DNA of 5,681 nt from Paracoccaceae bacterium (GTDB lineage: Bacteria; Pseudomonadota; Alphaproteobacteria; Rhodobacterales; Rhodobacteraceae), in the NCBI GenBank assembly GCA_004566265.1, contig SPLB01000225.1, forward strand, positions 1 through 5,681, written 5' to 3'. Positions 1 through 5,681 of this stretch are shown piece after piece. The notes beneath the pieces are model-generated. The model saw nothing but the letters and a program-made list of their open reading frames with translations, had not been told where the DNA came from and ran no database searches. Made by a program: the position numbers and the translations under genes. Position 1 is the stretch's first letter; each line of letters begins with the position of its first letter.

Positions 1-959
1 AAAGAAAGTCCGCCGTAAACCAGACCGGTATAAAGCTGTACTGCCGAGGCCCCGGCGCAGATCTTGGCGTAAGCCTGTTCAGCAGTTGAAATGCCGCCGA
101 CTCCGATCAGGGGGACCCGACCTTCCAGCCGTGCAGAGAGTTGCGCAAGGATGCGAGTGGACTTCTCAAACAAGGGCGCACCAGACAGGCCGCCCGTCTC
201 GCCTTTATGCAGGCTTGCAAGGCCAGCGCGGTCGAGTGTTGTATTGGTTGTGATAACCGCATCAATGCCGCTTTCCACCGCGACTTCGGCCACTTCCACC
301 AGGCCAGTCTCATCAAGATCGGGGGCTATTTTCAGGAAGACTGGTACGCGTTTTCCCAAGTTATTTCGGGCCTTGATCACACCGGCCAGCAGCGCTGAGA
401 GGGCCGCCTTGCCCTGGAGATCGCGCAGCTTTTCGGTGTTCGGCGATGATACATTGACGGTGGCGAAATCCAGATGCGCGCTGCAATGTTCCAGCACCCG
501 GACAAAATCCTGCGCGCGGTCTTCGCTGTCTTTGTTTGCTCCGAGGTTTAGGCCGATCACTGCGTTTTGGGGGCGCGCGGCCAGACGGCTGCCGATTGCG
601 TCCATGCCTTCATTATTGAAGCCAAAGCGGTTGATGGCCGCGCGGTCTTCCGTCAGGCGAAAGAGGCGGGGTTTTGGGTTGCCGGGTTGAGGGCGAGGCG
701 TGGCAGCTCCGACCTCAATAAATCCAAAGCCGGCTTGCGAGAGCGGCAGGAGTGCCTCGGCATTTTTGTCAAAACCAGCGGCCAGCCCCACCGGGTTCAG
801 CAGGTCAATGCCCGCAACATTTGTACGCAGACGCGACGACGTCACAGGTCCAGGGCATGGGGTCAAACCCGCCCGAAGCGCTTTGATAGAAAGCCCATGT
901 GCGACCTCGGGATCAAAGCGGTGAAGGGTGGCGAGGGCGATTTTCTCTACAAGTTTCAT
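1..959 (-). CDS. pyrD: Dihydroorotate dehydrogenase (quinone), class 2, C-terminus cut off by the window edge
   Basis: Oxidises dihydroorotate to orotate with FMN, passing electrons to the quinone pool; this is step four of pyrimidine synthesis, at the inner face of the membrane. Reading from ATG at 959-957 gives 319 codons plus two bases, open at the left edge. About 30 C-terminal residues are probably missing, judging by the usual class 2 length. An N-terminal helical segment (about residues 1-45) is typical of the membrane-associated class 2 enzymes. Visible motifs are [12 protein letters not shown] (55-66), [15 protein letters not shown] (87-101), NRFGFNNEG (110-118), VNVSSPNT (168-175) with Ser172 as the expected catalytic base, FLKIAPDL (208-215), TTNTT (237-241), the glycine-rich GVGGI (286-290) and [10 protein letters not shown] near the edge. 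No stop or frameshift is seen. It lies 37 nt downstream of the DUF952 gene on the same strand, probably in one operon. Its Shine-Dalgarno sequence is weak. Identification is very secure. Confidence 0.97.
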   Translation of the reverse strand, partial: MKLVEKIALATLHRFDPEVAHGLSIKALRAGLTPCPGPVTSSRLRTNVAGIDLLNPVGLAAGFDKNAEALLPLSQAGFGFIEVGAATPRPQPGNPKPRLFRLTEDRAAINRFGFNNEGMDAIGSRLAARPQNAVIGLNLGANKDSEDRAQDFVRVLEHCSAHLDFATVNVSSPNTEKLRDLQGKAALSALLAGVIKARNNLGKRVPVFLKIAPDLDETGLVEVAEVAVESGIDAVITTNTTLDRAGLASLHKGETGGLSGAPLFEKSTRILAQLSARLEGRVPLIGVGGISTAEQAYAKICAGASAVQLYTGLVYGGLS

Positions 960-981
960 CAGCTGTTGATACCTAAACTGT

Positions 982-1003
982 GGTCTGAAGGTCTGCTCAG
1001 ACC
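982..1003 (-). repeat. Alternative hairpins between the DUF952 gene and pyrD
   Basis: The hexamer GGTCTG occurs on the plus strand at 982-987 and 990-995, and its reverse complement CAGACC at 998-1003. In the minus-strand transcript, GGUCUG (1003-998) can pair with 987-982, giving a 6-bp stem with a 10-nt loop. It could also pair with 995-990, but that loop is only 2 nt. The stem covers the DUF952 stop codon (999-997) and lies about 22 nt upstream of the pyrD start. No U-tract follows, so this is not an intrinsic terminator. A role in transcript processing or translational coupling is inference. Confidence 0.45.
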
Positions 1004-1335
1004 ATTTCGGACGGGAATTGGTGCCGACCATCGACCAGGGGAAGGGGTGCGACCCAGACCACTTCGTCGCGGGTCATCGCCCGATAAAGATGCGGGAATT
1101 CGGCACCTCCACGCGACACTTCCCACTTTAATGATGGCCCCATTGCGTCGGTATCAAATGCCAGCAGCCAGAGCCCATCGACACCGGCGAAGTGCTTGGC
1201 CGCGGTTTCAGCGGCTTGTGTGGCGGTTGAGAAGTGAATGAAGCCATCCGATTGGTCGATCGGAGCGCCAAGTGTTTCGCCTTTGGCGTCGAAATCGCAC
1301 CATTCGGGGGCACGGAAAATCTTGTAGATCAGCAT
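997..1335 (-). CDS. DUF952 family protein
   Basis: Small cytoplasmic protein of 112 residues matching the DUF952 family, whose function is not established. Family hallmarks visible are an N-terminal IYKIF..EW (residues 3-12), DGFIHFST (30-37) followed by a helix rich in Ala and Thr and ending KHF (44-49), a hydrophobic strand LWLLAFD (55-61), and PHLYRAM (81-87) followed by VVWVAPL (92-98). From memory, DUF952 has been placed among ADP-ribosyltransferase-like folds; I cannot test that here. The frame also has in-frame ATGs at 1365 and 1347. The 1335 start was chosen because family members begin just before the YKI strand, and because a TATAAT-like hexamer overlaps the 1365 start. It has no signal peptide or membrane segment. 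It probably heads an operon with pyrD and diverges from the 5'-nucleotidase gene. Confidence 0.88.
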   Translation of the reverse strand: MLIYKIFRAPEWCDFDAKGETLGAPIDQSDGFIHFSTATQAAETAAKHFAGVDGLWLLAFDTDAMGPSLKWEVSRGGAEFPHLYRAMTRDEVVWVAPLPLVDGRHQFPSEMV

Positions 1336-1363
1336 GCCTTTTGTCATGCCGCGCGTTGTTCGC

Positions 1364-1369
1364 ATTATC
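1364..1369 (-). promoter_or_regulatory. Possible -10 element for the DUF952-pyrD transcript
   Basis: On the minus strand the sequence reads GATAAT, preceded by TT, matching five of six TATAAT positions. Transcription would begin near 1357, leaving a leader of about 20 nt before the ATG at 1335. No good -35 hexamer is seen 16-18 nt upstream. The assignment is tentative. Confidence 0.25.
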
Positions 1370-1483
1370 AAGCATCAATTGCGCCAATGGTGCCGTTGCG
1401 ACATAACCGTGTTACAAGAATCGTCTCTGGCTGCGTCCACGCAGGCCATGGGCATGACGCGAGAAATACATTCAACAGCATGA

Positions 1484-1489
1484 TGAGGA
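1484..1489 (+). promoter_or_regulatory. Ribosome binding site of the 5'-nucleotidase gene
   Basis: TGAGGA lies seven nucleotides before the ATG at 1497. This is the usual spacing, and it decides for 1497 over two out-of-frame ATGs at 1480 and 1483. Confidence 0.7.
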
Positions 1490-1496
1490 TTAATTC

Positions 1497-3077
1497 ATGG
1501 TGACACGTTTCCTGAGTTCGGTTGCAGCGCTGGGTCTGACTGCTGGGTTTGCGGCTGCAGACTATAAACTGACCATTCTGCACACCAACGATATCCACAG
1601 CCGGATCGAGTCGATTAACAAGTACGATTCCACATGCAACGCCGAGAGCGAAGCTGAAGGCAAGTGCTTTGGTGGTGTGGCGCGGATCAAATCTGCTGTG
1701 GACGCAAAGCGGTCAGAACTGGCCGGTCAGAACGTCCTGGTTCTGGATGCTGGTGACCCTTTCCAGGGATCGCTTTTCTACACCACCTACAAAGGGGCGG
1801 CGGAAGCAGAATTCATGGAAGCCATTGGTTATGACGCAATGGCGGTCGGCAATCACGAATTTGATGATGGCCCAGAGGGTTTGGCCAAGTTTATCGATGC
1901 CGTCTCTTTCCCGGTGATTTCTGGCAACCTTGATCTGTCCTCTGAGGCCAGCATCAAAGACAAGGTAGGCAACCATGTTGTTTTGGAAGTTGGGGGCGAA
2001 AAAATCGGGATCATTTCCGCGCTGGCGACTGACACCGTCGATACCTCTTCTCCGGGTGACAATGTTGTCTTCCAAGACGAGATAGAGAGCCTGAAAGCTG
2101 ACGTTGCTGCGCTGGAAGCGGAAGGCGTGAACAAGATCATCGCGCTCACTCACGTTGGTCTGCCGAAGGATCTGGATATCGCTGCGGCTGTTCCAGGGAT
2201 TGACGTTGTGGTCGGTGGCCACTCTCACAGCTTGCTGTCCAACACCAGTGACCGCGCGCAGGGTCCTTATCCGACCATGGTGGGCGATACAGCTGTTGTA
2301 ACCGCCTATGCCTACTCCAAGTATCTGGGCGAGCTGGACGTGACCTTTGACGATGCGGGCAAAGTGACAGCCGCCACCGGTGAGCCGATTCTGCTGAACG
2401 CGTCCATCACCCCGGATGCAGACATGCTGGCGCGTGTCGCTGAGATGGGCGCTCCGATCGAGGAAATGAAAAAGCGCGTTGTCGCCAAATCCTCCGATGT
2501 GATTGTTGGTGACCGCAATGTCTGCCGCGCTGAAGAATGCTCGATCGGGAACCTCGTCGCGGATGCGATGCTGGATCGCGTGAAAGATCAGGGCATTTCC
2601 ATCGCGATCCAGAACGGTGGTGGTCTGCGTGCCTCCATTGACGCCGGTGACGTCACCATGGGCGAAGTGCTGACCGTGTTGCCGTTCCAGAACACATTGT
2701 CGACCTTCTATGTTTCTGGTCAGACCGTGATCGATGCGCTGGAAAGCGGCGTATCTCAGGTGGAAGAGGGCAAAGGCCGTTTCCCGCAGGTGTCGGGTCT
2801 GAAGTACACTTTCGACCTGTCCGTCGCGCCGAACGAAGGTCGTGTGTCTGATGTGCTGGTCATGGATGGCGATGCTTGGGTCGCGATTGACACGGCAAAA
2901 ACCTACGGTGTGGTGTCCAACAACTACGTCCGTGGCGGCGGTGATGGTTACAAAATGTTCCGTGACGCAGAAAACGCTTATGACTTTGGCCCCGATATTG
3001 CGGATGTGACGGCCGAATATATGGCGAAAAACGCGCCTTACACGCCTTACATTGATGGCCGTATCTCTAAGAAATAA
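1497..3077 (+). CDS. Secreted 5'-nucleotidase (UshA/CD73-type metallophosphoesterase)
   Basis: Predicted periplasmic enzyme that removes phosphate from extracellular nucleotides so that nucleoside and phosphate can be taken up; UshA relatives also cleave UDP-sugars. The 526 residues are a full family length. Residues 1-21 are a Sec signal peptide (short basic start, hydrophobic core, cleavage after AAA), with no lipobox. The catalytic domain carries the di-metal ligands: HTNDIH (29-34, Asp32 and His34), GDPFQGS (86-92, Asp87), GNHEFD (118-123, Asn119 and His120), THVG (218-221, His219) and GGHSHS (240-245, His242 and His244). The C-terminal nucleotide-binding domain has CSIGNLVADA (348-357), NGGGLRASI (373-381, Arg378), LPFQNTL (395-401, Phe397) and GGGDGY (480-485), including the aspartate that in CD73 contacts ribose or positions water. 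It has only four cysteines, in two close pairs (47/57, 343/348). The gene stands alone: a divergent spacer lies upstream and a strong terminator downstream. Confidence 0.96.
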   Translation: MVTRFLSSVAALGLTAGFAAADYKLTILHTNDIHSRIESINKYDSTCNAESEAEGKCFGGVARIKSAVDAKRSELAGQNVLVLDAGDPFQGSLFYTTYKGAAEAEFMEAIGYDAMAVGNHEFDDGPEGLAKFIDAVSFPVISGNLDLSSEASIKDKVGNHVVLEVGGEKIGIISALATDTVDTSSPGDNVVFQDEIESLKADVAALEAEGVNKIIALTHVGLPKDLDIAAAVPGIDVVVGGHSHSLLSNTSDRAQGPYPTMVGDTAVVTAYAYSKYLGELDVTFDDAGKVTAATGEPILLNASITPDADMLARVAEMGAPIEEMKKRVVAKSSDVIVGDRNVCRAEECSIGNLVADAMLDRVKDQGISIAIQNGGGLRASIDAGDVTMGEVLTVLPFQNTLSTFYVSGQTVIDALESGVSQVEEGKGRFPQVSGLKYTFDLSVAPNEGRVSDVLVMDGDAWVAIDTAKTYGVVSNNYVRGGGDGYKMFRDAENAYDFGPDIADVTAEYMAKNAPYTPYIDGRISKK

Positions 3078-3099
3078 TCACCGCATATAGCTGTGATTT

Positions 3100-3134
3100 G
3101 CCGCCGTGCCCCCGGGGCGCGGCGGTTTTCTTTT
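3100..3134 (+). terminator. Rho-independent terminator of the 5'-nucleotidase gene
   Basis: CCGCCG (3101-3106) pairs with CGGCGG (3120-3125). The stem continues through a T-G wobble (3107/3119) and GCCC/GGGC (3108-3111 with 3115-3118) to a 3-nt loop, giving an 11-bp, very GC-rich hairpin. TTTTCTTTT (3126-3134) follows at once, and a further T-rich run reaches 3140. It begins 23 nt after the stop codon and separates this gene from the DUF1992 gene. Confidence 0.92.
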
Positions 3135-3172
3135 GCTTTTCATCGCGCGAACCGGGTGGCAAATTGGGAGTC

Positions 3173-3475
3173 ATGGATCACCCGCTGATTGCCCTCATTA
3201 ACGCCCGCATTGAAGCTGCGGGAAAGGATGGCGCCTTCGACAATCTCGAAGGGGCGGGGAAACCTTTGCCAAAATGTGATGATCCTGAAAATGTCGTGAT
3301 GAACCGCATTCTGAAAGACAATGGCGCGGTGCCCGAGGTGGTGAGCCTTAGTCGTCAGCTGGCGGAGCTGCGCCAAGAGCTGCGTGACACCGGTGATCGC
3401 ACCAAACGGCGGGACATTATCAAAGACATGTCAATGATAGAGGCGCGGATCGAGATGGCCCGCAAACGCGGCTAG
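3173..3475 (+). CDS. DUF1992 family protein (domain found in DnaJ subfamily C member 28)
   Basis: A 100-residue cytoplasmic protein with the DUF1992 domain over most of its length. The domain is shared with eukaryotic DNAJC28 proteins, but there is no J domain here, and the function of the bacterial stand-alone form is not established. Recognisable features are an N-terminal helix HPLIALINARIEAA (3-16), the core GAFDNLEGAGKPLP (20-33), a segment NVVMNRILKDNGAVPEVV (40-57), and a charged, probably coiled C-terminal helix rich in Arg, Lys and Glu (61-99). The ATG at 3173 was chosen because members begin with M-D-H-P-L. The open frame upstream would run through the terminator hairpin. GGGAG sits only 2 nt before this ATG, closer than ideal. 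Any promoter must lie between 3135 and 3172 or within the terminator, and none is evident. The stop overlaps that of the convergent flavodoxin-like gene. Confidence 0.9.
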   Translation: MDHPLIALINARIEAAGKDGAFDNLEGAGKPLPKCDDPENVVMNRILKDNGAVPEVVSLSRQLAELRQELRDTGDRTKRRDIIKDMSMIEARIEMARKRG

Positions 3476-4017
3476 CCCCAGCGTTCCGTTGCCGCGCGAA
3501 TGCGTCTGCCAAAAATGCGCGCGGTTTCAAGATCCTGCGCAATGACTTTCCCATCATTCTGACCGCTGTCACGGGCCATCAGCCCCAGCCAGGACCCATC
3601 GGTGTTCAGACCTGCGCGTTCCGGGAATACTGGCGCGCCAATGGCTGTTTGTCCGACCCAGATCATCCCCATTTGGGCTGCAAAAACGCTCAGTCTTTGG
3701 AGCGCCGCCAGCTTGTCACCCGATGGGTGCGTGGCGACTGTAAAACCTGCTGCCAGCTTGTCTTGCCAAGCTTGTTCCATCCAACGCTCGGCTGCTTCTT
3801 CCAGAAATAGGCCGAACTTTGCAGCGGTCGATCCCATATAGGTGGGCGCGCCAAAAACGATTGTGGGACAAGCATCCAATGCGGCCCAGTCTGCTGCTGT
3901 GACGTCATCCACATCAATCAGGTGCGTCGCGCCCATATCAGTGGCAAGCGCCTTGGCAATTTGAGTGGTATGGCCGAAGCCCGAGAAATACGCGATGCAA
4001 ATACGTTCTTGTGTCAT
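3472..4017 (-). CDS. Flavodoxin-fold NAD(P)H:quinone oxidoreductase-like protein (WrbA-related)
   Basis: A 181-residue cytoplasmic flavodoxin-fold protein, probably binding FMN and reducing quinones or another small acceptor. The first strand and phosphate-binding loop read CIAYFSGFGHTTQIA (7-21). The second FMN-contacting loop is VFGAPTYMGS (54-63), the PTYxG pattern of WrbA and multimeric flavodoxins, and a third segment reads ATHPSGDK followed by a helix and GMIWVG. The N-terminal loop (SGFGHT) departs from the classic T/S-x-T/S-G-x-T of electron-transfer flavodoxins. That favours an oxidoreductase over a small electron carrier, and the exact acceptor cannot be read from the sequence. Start is the ATG at 4017-4015, with AGG about 8 nt upstream. 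The gene diverges from SRAP across 57 bp and converges on DUF1992, sharing a CTAG at the stops. I give no gene symbol because similarity to true WrbA is only partial. Confidence 0.88.
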   Translation of the reverse strand: MTQERICIAYFSGFGHTTQIAKALATDMGATHLIDVDDVTAADWAALDACPTIVFGAPTYMGSTAAKFGLFLEEAAERWMEQAWQDKLAAGFTVATHPSGDKLAALQRLSVFAAQMGMIWVGQTAIGAPVFPERAGLNTDGSWLGLMARDSGQNDGKVIAQDLETARIFGRRIRAATERWG

Positions 4018-4074
4018 AGACGCAACCTGGGAGAGTTTGTCGATATCTGCAAGACAGATTCGAAGAGACTCTCT
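4018..4074. promoter_or_regulatory. Short divergent promoter region between the flavodoxin-like and SRAP genes
   Basis: Only 57 bp separate the two start codons, so the promoters must overlap each other or extend into the genes. A purine-rich GAAGAG (4062-4067) lies about 8 nt before the SRAP ATG and may be its ribosome site. I see no clear -35/-10 pair and no LexA-like operator (no GTTC-N7-GTTC) in the spacer. Its role as a promoter region is inferred from the geometry alone. Confidence 0.4.
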
Positions 4075-4773
4075 ATGTGCGGAAGATTTGCGCTTACATT
4101 ACCTACAGATGCCATGGCGCACCTATTTAAGGCGCAGGCTGCGAATCTTTTGCCGAACCTTCCGAATTATAACATATGTCCGACAGCAGTGGTTCATGCG
4201 ATCAAATCTGGGCCTTTGGGACGGCAGCTGGTGTCCATGCGCTGGGGGTTTTTACCGCATTGGTACCAGACTGAGACGGCGGGACCGCTGCTGATAAACG
4301 CGCGCGCAGAAACCATCGCAGAAAAGCCCGCTTTTGCCGATGCCTGTAGGGAGCGGCGCGCTTTGATTCCGGCAGATGGGTTTTACGAATGGACCAAAGA
4401 CTCCCACGGCGCGCGTCTGCCGTGGTATTTCCAGCGCAGCGATGGTGCGCCAATAGCTTTTGCTGCAATCTGGCAAAGCTGGCAAGGGACGGGCGTCAAT
4501 TTGCCCATGGAAACCTGCGCCATTGTCACCACGGCCGCCAACACAAGCGTTGGCGCAATTCACCATCGCATGCCGTTGGTGCTGGACCCTGATGACTGGC
4601 CGCTTTGGCTGGGAGAAGCGGGATACGGCGCGGCGAAGCTGATGCAGCCGGGGCGTGAGGGCGTGCTGGAGTTTTTTCGCGTTGACCTCGAGGTCAACAG
4701 CAACCGCGCCAGCGGCCCGCAGCTGATAACACCCTTAGAAGACGGTGCGCCACCGCGTGGCCGGTTGATCTGA
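4075..4773 (+). CDS. yedK: SRAP domain protein (YedK/HMCES family), abasic-site DNA-protein crosslinking
   Basis: Family members bind abasic sites in single-stranded DNA and form a stable thiazolidine crosslink through an N-terminal cysteine, shielding the lesion during replication; they also have an autopeptidase-like centre. The 232-residue protein covers the whole domain. Cys2 follows directly after Met1 (MCGRF, 1-5), so the start must be 4075: the frame is open for another 51 codons upstream, but an extension would bury the catalytic cysteine. Other expected residues are present: YNICPT (32-37), RWGFLPHW (56-63), INARAET (74-80, Asn75), LIPADGFYEW (97-106, Glu105) and HHRMP (163-167, His163 of the H-x-R-M-P motif). 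Asn75 and Glu105 have the same numbers as in E. coli YedK. No adjacent SOS gene is seen, so regulation by DNA damage is not shown here. Confidence 0.96.
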   Translation: MCGRFALTLPTDAMAHLFKAQAANLLPNLPNYNICPTAVVHAIKSGPLGRQLVSMRWGFLPHWYQTETAGPLLINARAETIAEKPAFADACRERRALIPADGFYEWTKDSHGARLPWYFQRSDGAPIAFAAIWQSWQGTGVNLPMETCAIVTTAANTSVGAIHHRMPLVLDPDDWPLWLGEAGYGAAKLMQPGREGVLEFFRVDLEVNSNRASGPQLITPLEDGAPPRGRLI

Positions 4774-5284
4774 ATGGGCGGGTGCGGTTTAGCGCGGATA
4801 CCTGATCGCCGCTTGTAATGCACCTGTGGCGTGACGAACTCCGGGACCTGTAGTGCGCACGAAAAGACCTTGGTCACAGCACTGACCGACCAAATCGATG
4901 TGTAGTCTCAAACCCAATACATGCGAGGGCTGAATGCTTCGGCAGTTTGTCCAGTTGGCAAAACCATGAACTGCCTTACCTCGCTGCCTCGTGGCAGGGT
5001 CGGGACCGAGTGTCCGAATACTCAAGAAATTTGCGTTGGCTCGGCGTAAACCCAGCGTGGAACAAGGCATGAGTTTGACGCTTTCTTCCCGAATCGACCG
5101 TACCGGCTCACGGTCATGACACGGTGATCGACGTTCGCAGGATTTATGGTCAGGAGAGCACGTTCAAGGCCCGCAACCTGGGGACGGCGCAGGTGCTTCT
5201 TAATGCGGCAACCCACATCGAAAACCACCTCAGCCACCACGACAGCAGCTGATTTAGTCCTGTCGCAGCGGGTCCTTTACTTGG
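4774..5284. other. Stretch without a convincing gene; possible decayed coding or mobile DNA
   Basis: No protein family is recognisable in any frame over these 511 bp. The plus strand is broken by many stops up to about 5075. On the minus strand, two overlapping open frames (5240-5022 and 5070-4789) run in different registers and could be one reading broken by a frameshift. A plus frame from 5079 to 5237 is also open, with coding-like third positions. A 6-bp inverted repeat, CGACAG/CTGTCG, lies at 5240-5245 and 5260-5265. I see no tRNA, no terminator with a U-tract, and no transposase motif or matching terminal repeats. Confidence 0.5.
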
Positions 5285-5314
5285 ATGTTGCAACAGAATT
5301 GTTGGCGTAAATAT

Positions 5315-5620
5315 ATGGCGCAGGACGGTGATCAGACCCATCGCCGCATGGTTGGTCGCGCAGTGTATGAAGATGGCCTTGGTCGCGGCTTGGTGCTTAG
5401 GGATGGTGTCACTGGAACCGCGAAAACCGTGATCCTGAAACTCGGATTGCCTGTGCGTGTGCGGGCCTTTATCCTGCGCGACCGGTCTTGGTCGAAAAAA
5501 AGGGCAATACAATCTGTGCGCGGCCTTGGAACCGTGGTCACTAAAAGCCGTGATGCAGATGGCTTTGATGCCGCGGCAGCGCAGGCGCTGGCATATCTAG
5601 AAGCCACGAGTGCAGAGTGA
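5315..5620 (+). CDS. Hypothetical protein, not recognised
   Basis: An open frame of 101 residues that I cannot assign to a family. The case for it being real is its codon pattern: first positions are rich in G and C, second positions poor, third positions intermediate, as in the neighbouring genes. The sequence reads like a soluble basic protein. It has a Gly/Arg/Leu-rich first half (residues around VYEDGLGRGLVLRDG), a possible beta strand VILKLGLPVRVRAFIL, a basic patch DRSWSKKRAIQSVRG, and an Ala-rich C-terminal helix ending ALAYLEATSAE. There is no signal peptide or membrane segment. The start is uncertain: ATGs occur at 5285, 5315 and 5348, none with a good Shine-Dalgarno. The first ten codons from 5285 look least like the rest. 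A CAACA/TGTTG inverted repeat (5291-5304) lies just before 5315. It could be a remnant of a longer gene. Confidence 0.4.
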   Translation: MAQDGDQTHRRMVGRAVYEDGLGRGLVLRDGVTGTAKTVILKLGLPVRVRAFILRDRSWSKKRAIQSVRGLGTVVTKSRDADGFDAAAAQALAYLEATSAE

Positions 5621-5680
5621 TTTCGCCCTTGGTCTCGGTGGTCGTTCCAATGATGGCAGCGGTGTAGCCTTCACTCTGCA
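5611..5680. repeat. Perfect 10-bp inverted repeat with a 50-bp interior
   Basis: TGCAGAGTGA (5611-5620) is the exact reverse complement of TCACTCTGCA (5671-5680). The left arm ends with the TGA stop of the preceding reading frame. The 50-bp interior does not continue the pairing and has no T-tract, so this is not a standard terminator. It could be a long stem-loop, an operator pair, or the ends of a very small element. The right arm ends one base from the window edge, so its full extent cannot be seen. Confidence 0.6.
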
Positions 5681-5681
5681 G

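Noticed and set aside
91..690. Long plus-strand open frame opposite pyrD, and another at 567-1241
   Set aside because: Both are antisense to strongly identified pyrD and DUF952 sequence, have Arg/Ser-rich non-family products, and are shadows of the real genes.
1391..1415. Two 7-mers 11 bp apart (GCGACAT and GTGTTAC) upstream of the 5'-nucleotidase, considered as a Pho box
   Set aside because: Each matches only about four of seven positions of CTGTCAT, so control by phosphate starvation cannot be claimed from this.
1713..2228. Minus-strand open frame inside the 5'-nucleotidase gene
   Set aside because: It is antisense to a fully conserved metallophosphoesterase with intact motifs; the frame shows no domain and no ribosome site.
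3098..3172. Upstream extension of the DUF1992 frame
   Set aside because: It would start on a non-ATG codon and translate the terminator hairpin; the family N-terminus is at the ATG at 3173.
4789..5240. A gene made by joining the two overlapping minus-strand frames through a frameshift
   Set aside because: No known domain supports either half and no slippery sequence or ribosome site was seen, so it is left as a hypothesis and not annotated as a CDS.
4774..5681. Insertion sequence or phage remnant as a named element
   Set aside because: No transposase or integrase motif, no matching terminal repeats around the stretch and no target duplication could be found by eye.
1..5681. A multi-gene new system combining pyrD, nucleotidase and SRAP
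   Set aside because: The genes lie on different strands, are separated by a terminator and divergent or convergent junctions, and belong to common housekeeping families; the shared nucleotide theme is not evidence of a system.

Overview
The window looks like chromosomal DNA from an alphaproteobacterium, most likely the Roseobacter group (Rhodobacteraceae). This is inferred from moderately GC-rich codon use, the class 2 PyrD and DUF952 sequences, and the gene neighbourhood. No taxonomic search could be run. Most of the window is ordinary housekeeping DNA with compact, often overlapping or divergent genes.

Left part (1-1496): two genes on the minus strand, DUF952 followed by pyrD (dihydroorotate dehydrogenase, cut by the left edge). 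They are probably one transcript, with a 37-nt spacer that can form alternative hairpins. A 161-bp divergent spacer separates DUF952 from the next gene.

Centre (1497-3475): a secreted 5'-nucleotidase with a complete two-metal active site, a CD73-like nucleotide-binding domain and two cysteine pairs. It ends in a strong intrinsic terminator and is followed by a small DUF1992 gene. DUF1992 converges on a minus-strand flavodoxin-fold gene, and both genes stop inside one shared CTAG.

Right-centre (3472-4773): the flavodoxin-like gene and a SRAP (YedK/HMCES-type) abasic-site DNA-protein crosslinking gene diverge from a 57-bp spacer. SRAP has all of its catalytic residues.

Right end (4774-5681): about 510 bp without a convincing gene, carrying open but unrecognised antisense frames and possibly a decayed element. 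Then comes one small orphan reading frame (5315-5620). Its stop codon forms one arm of a perfect 10-bp inverted repeat that ends next to the window edge. This is the least explained part of the window.

Functionally, three genes touch nucleotides or DNA: pyrimidine synthesis (pyrD), periplasmic nucleotide salvage (5'-nucleotidase) and DNA repair (SRAP). Nothing in the layout shows that they form one system. I found no RNA gene, CRISPR array, intact insertion sequence or obvious new defence system.
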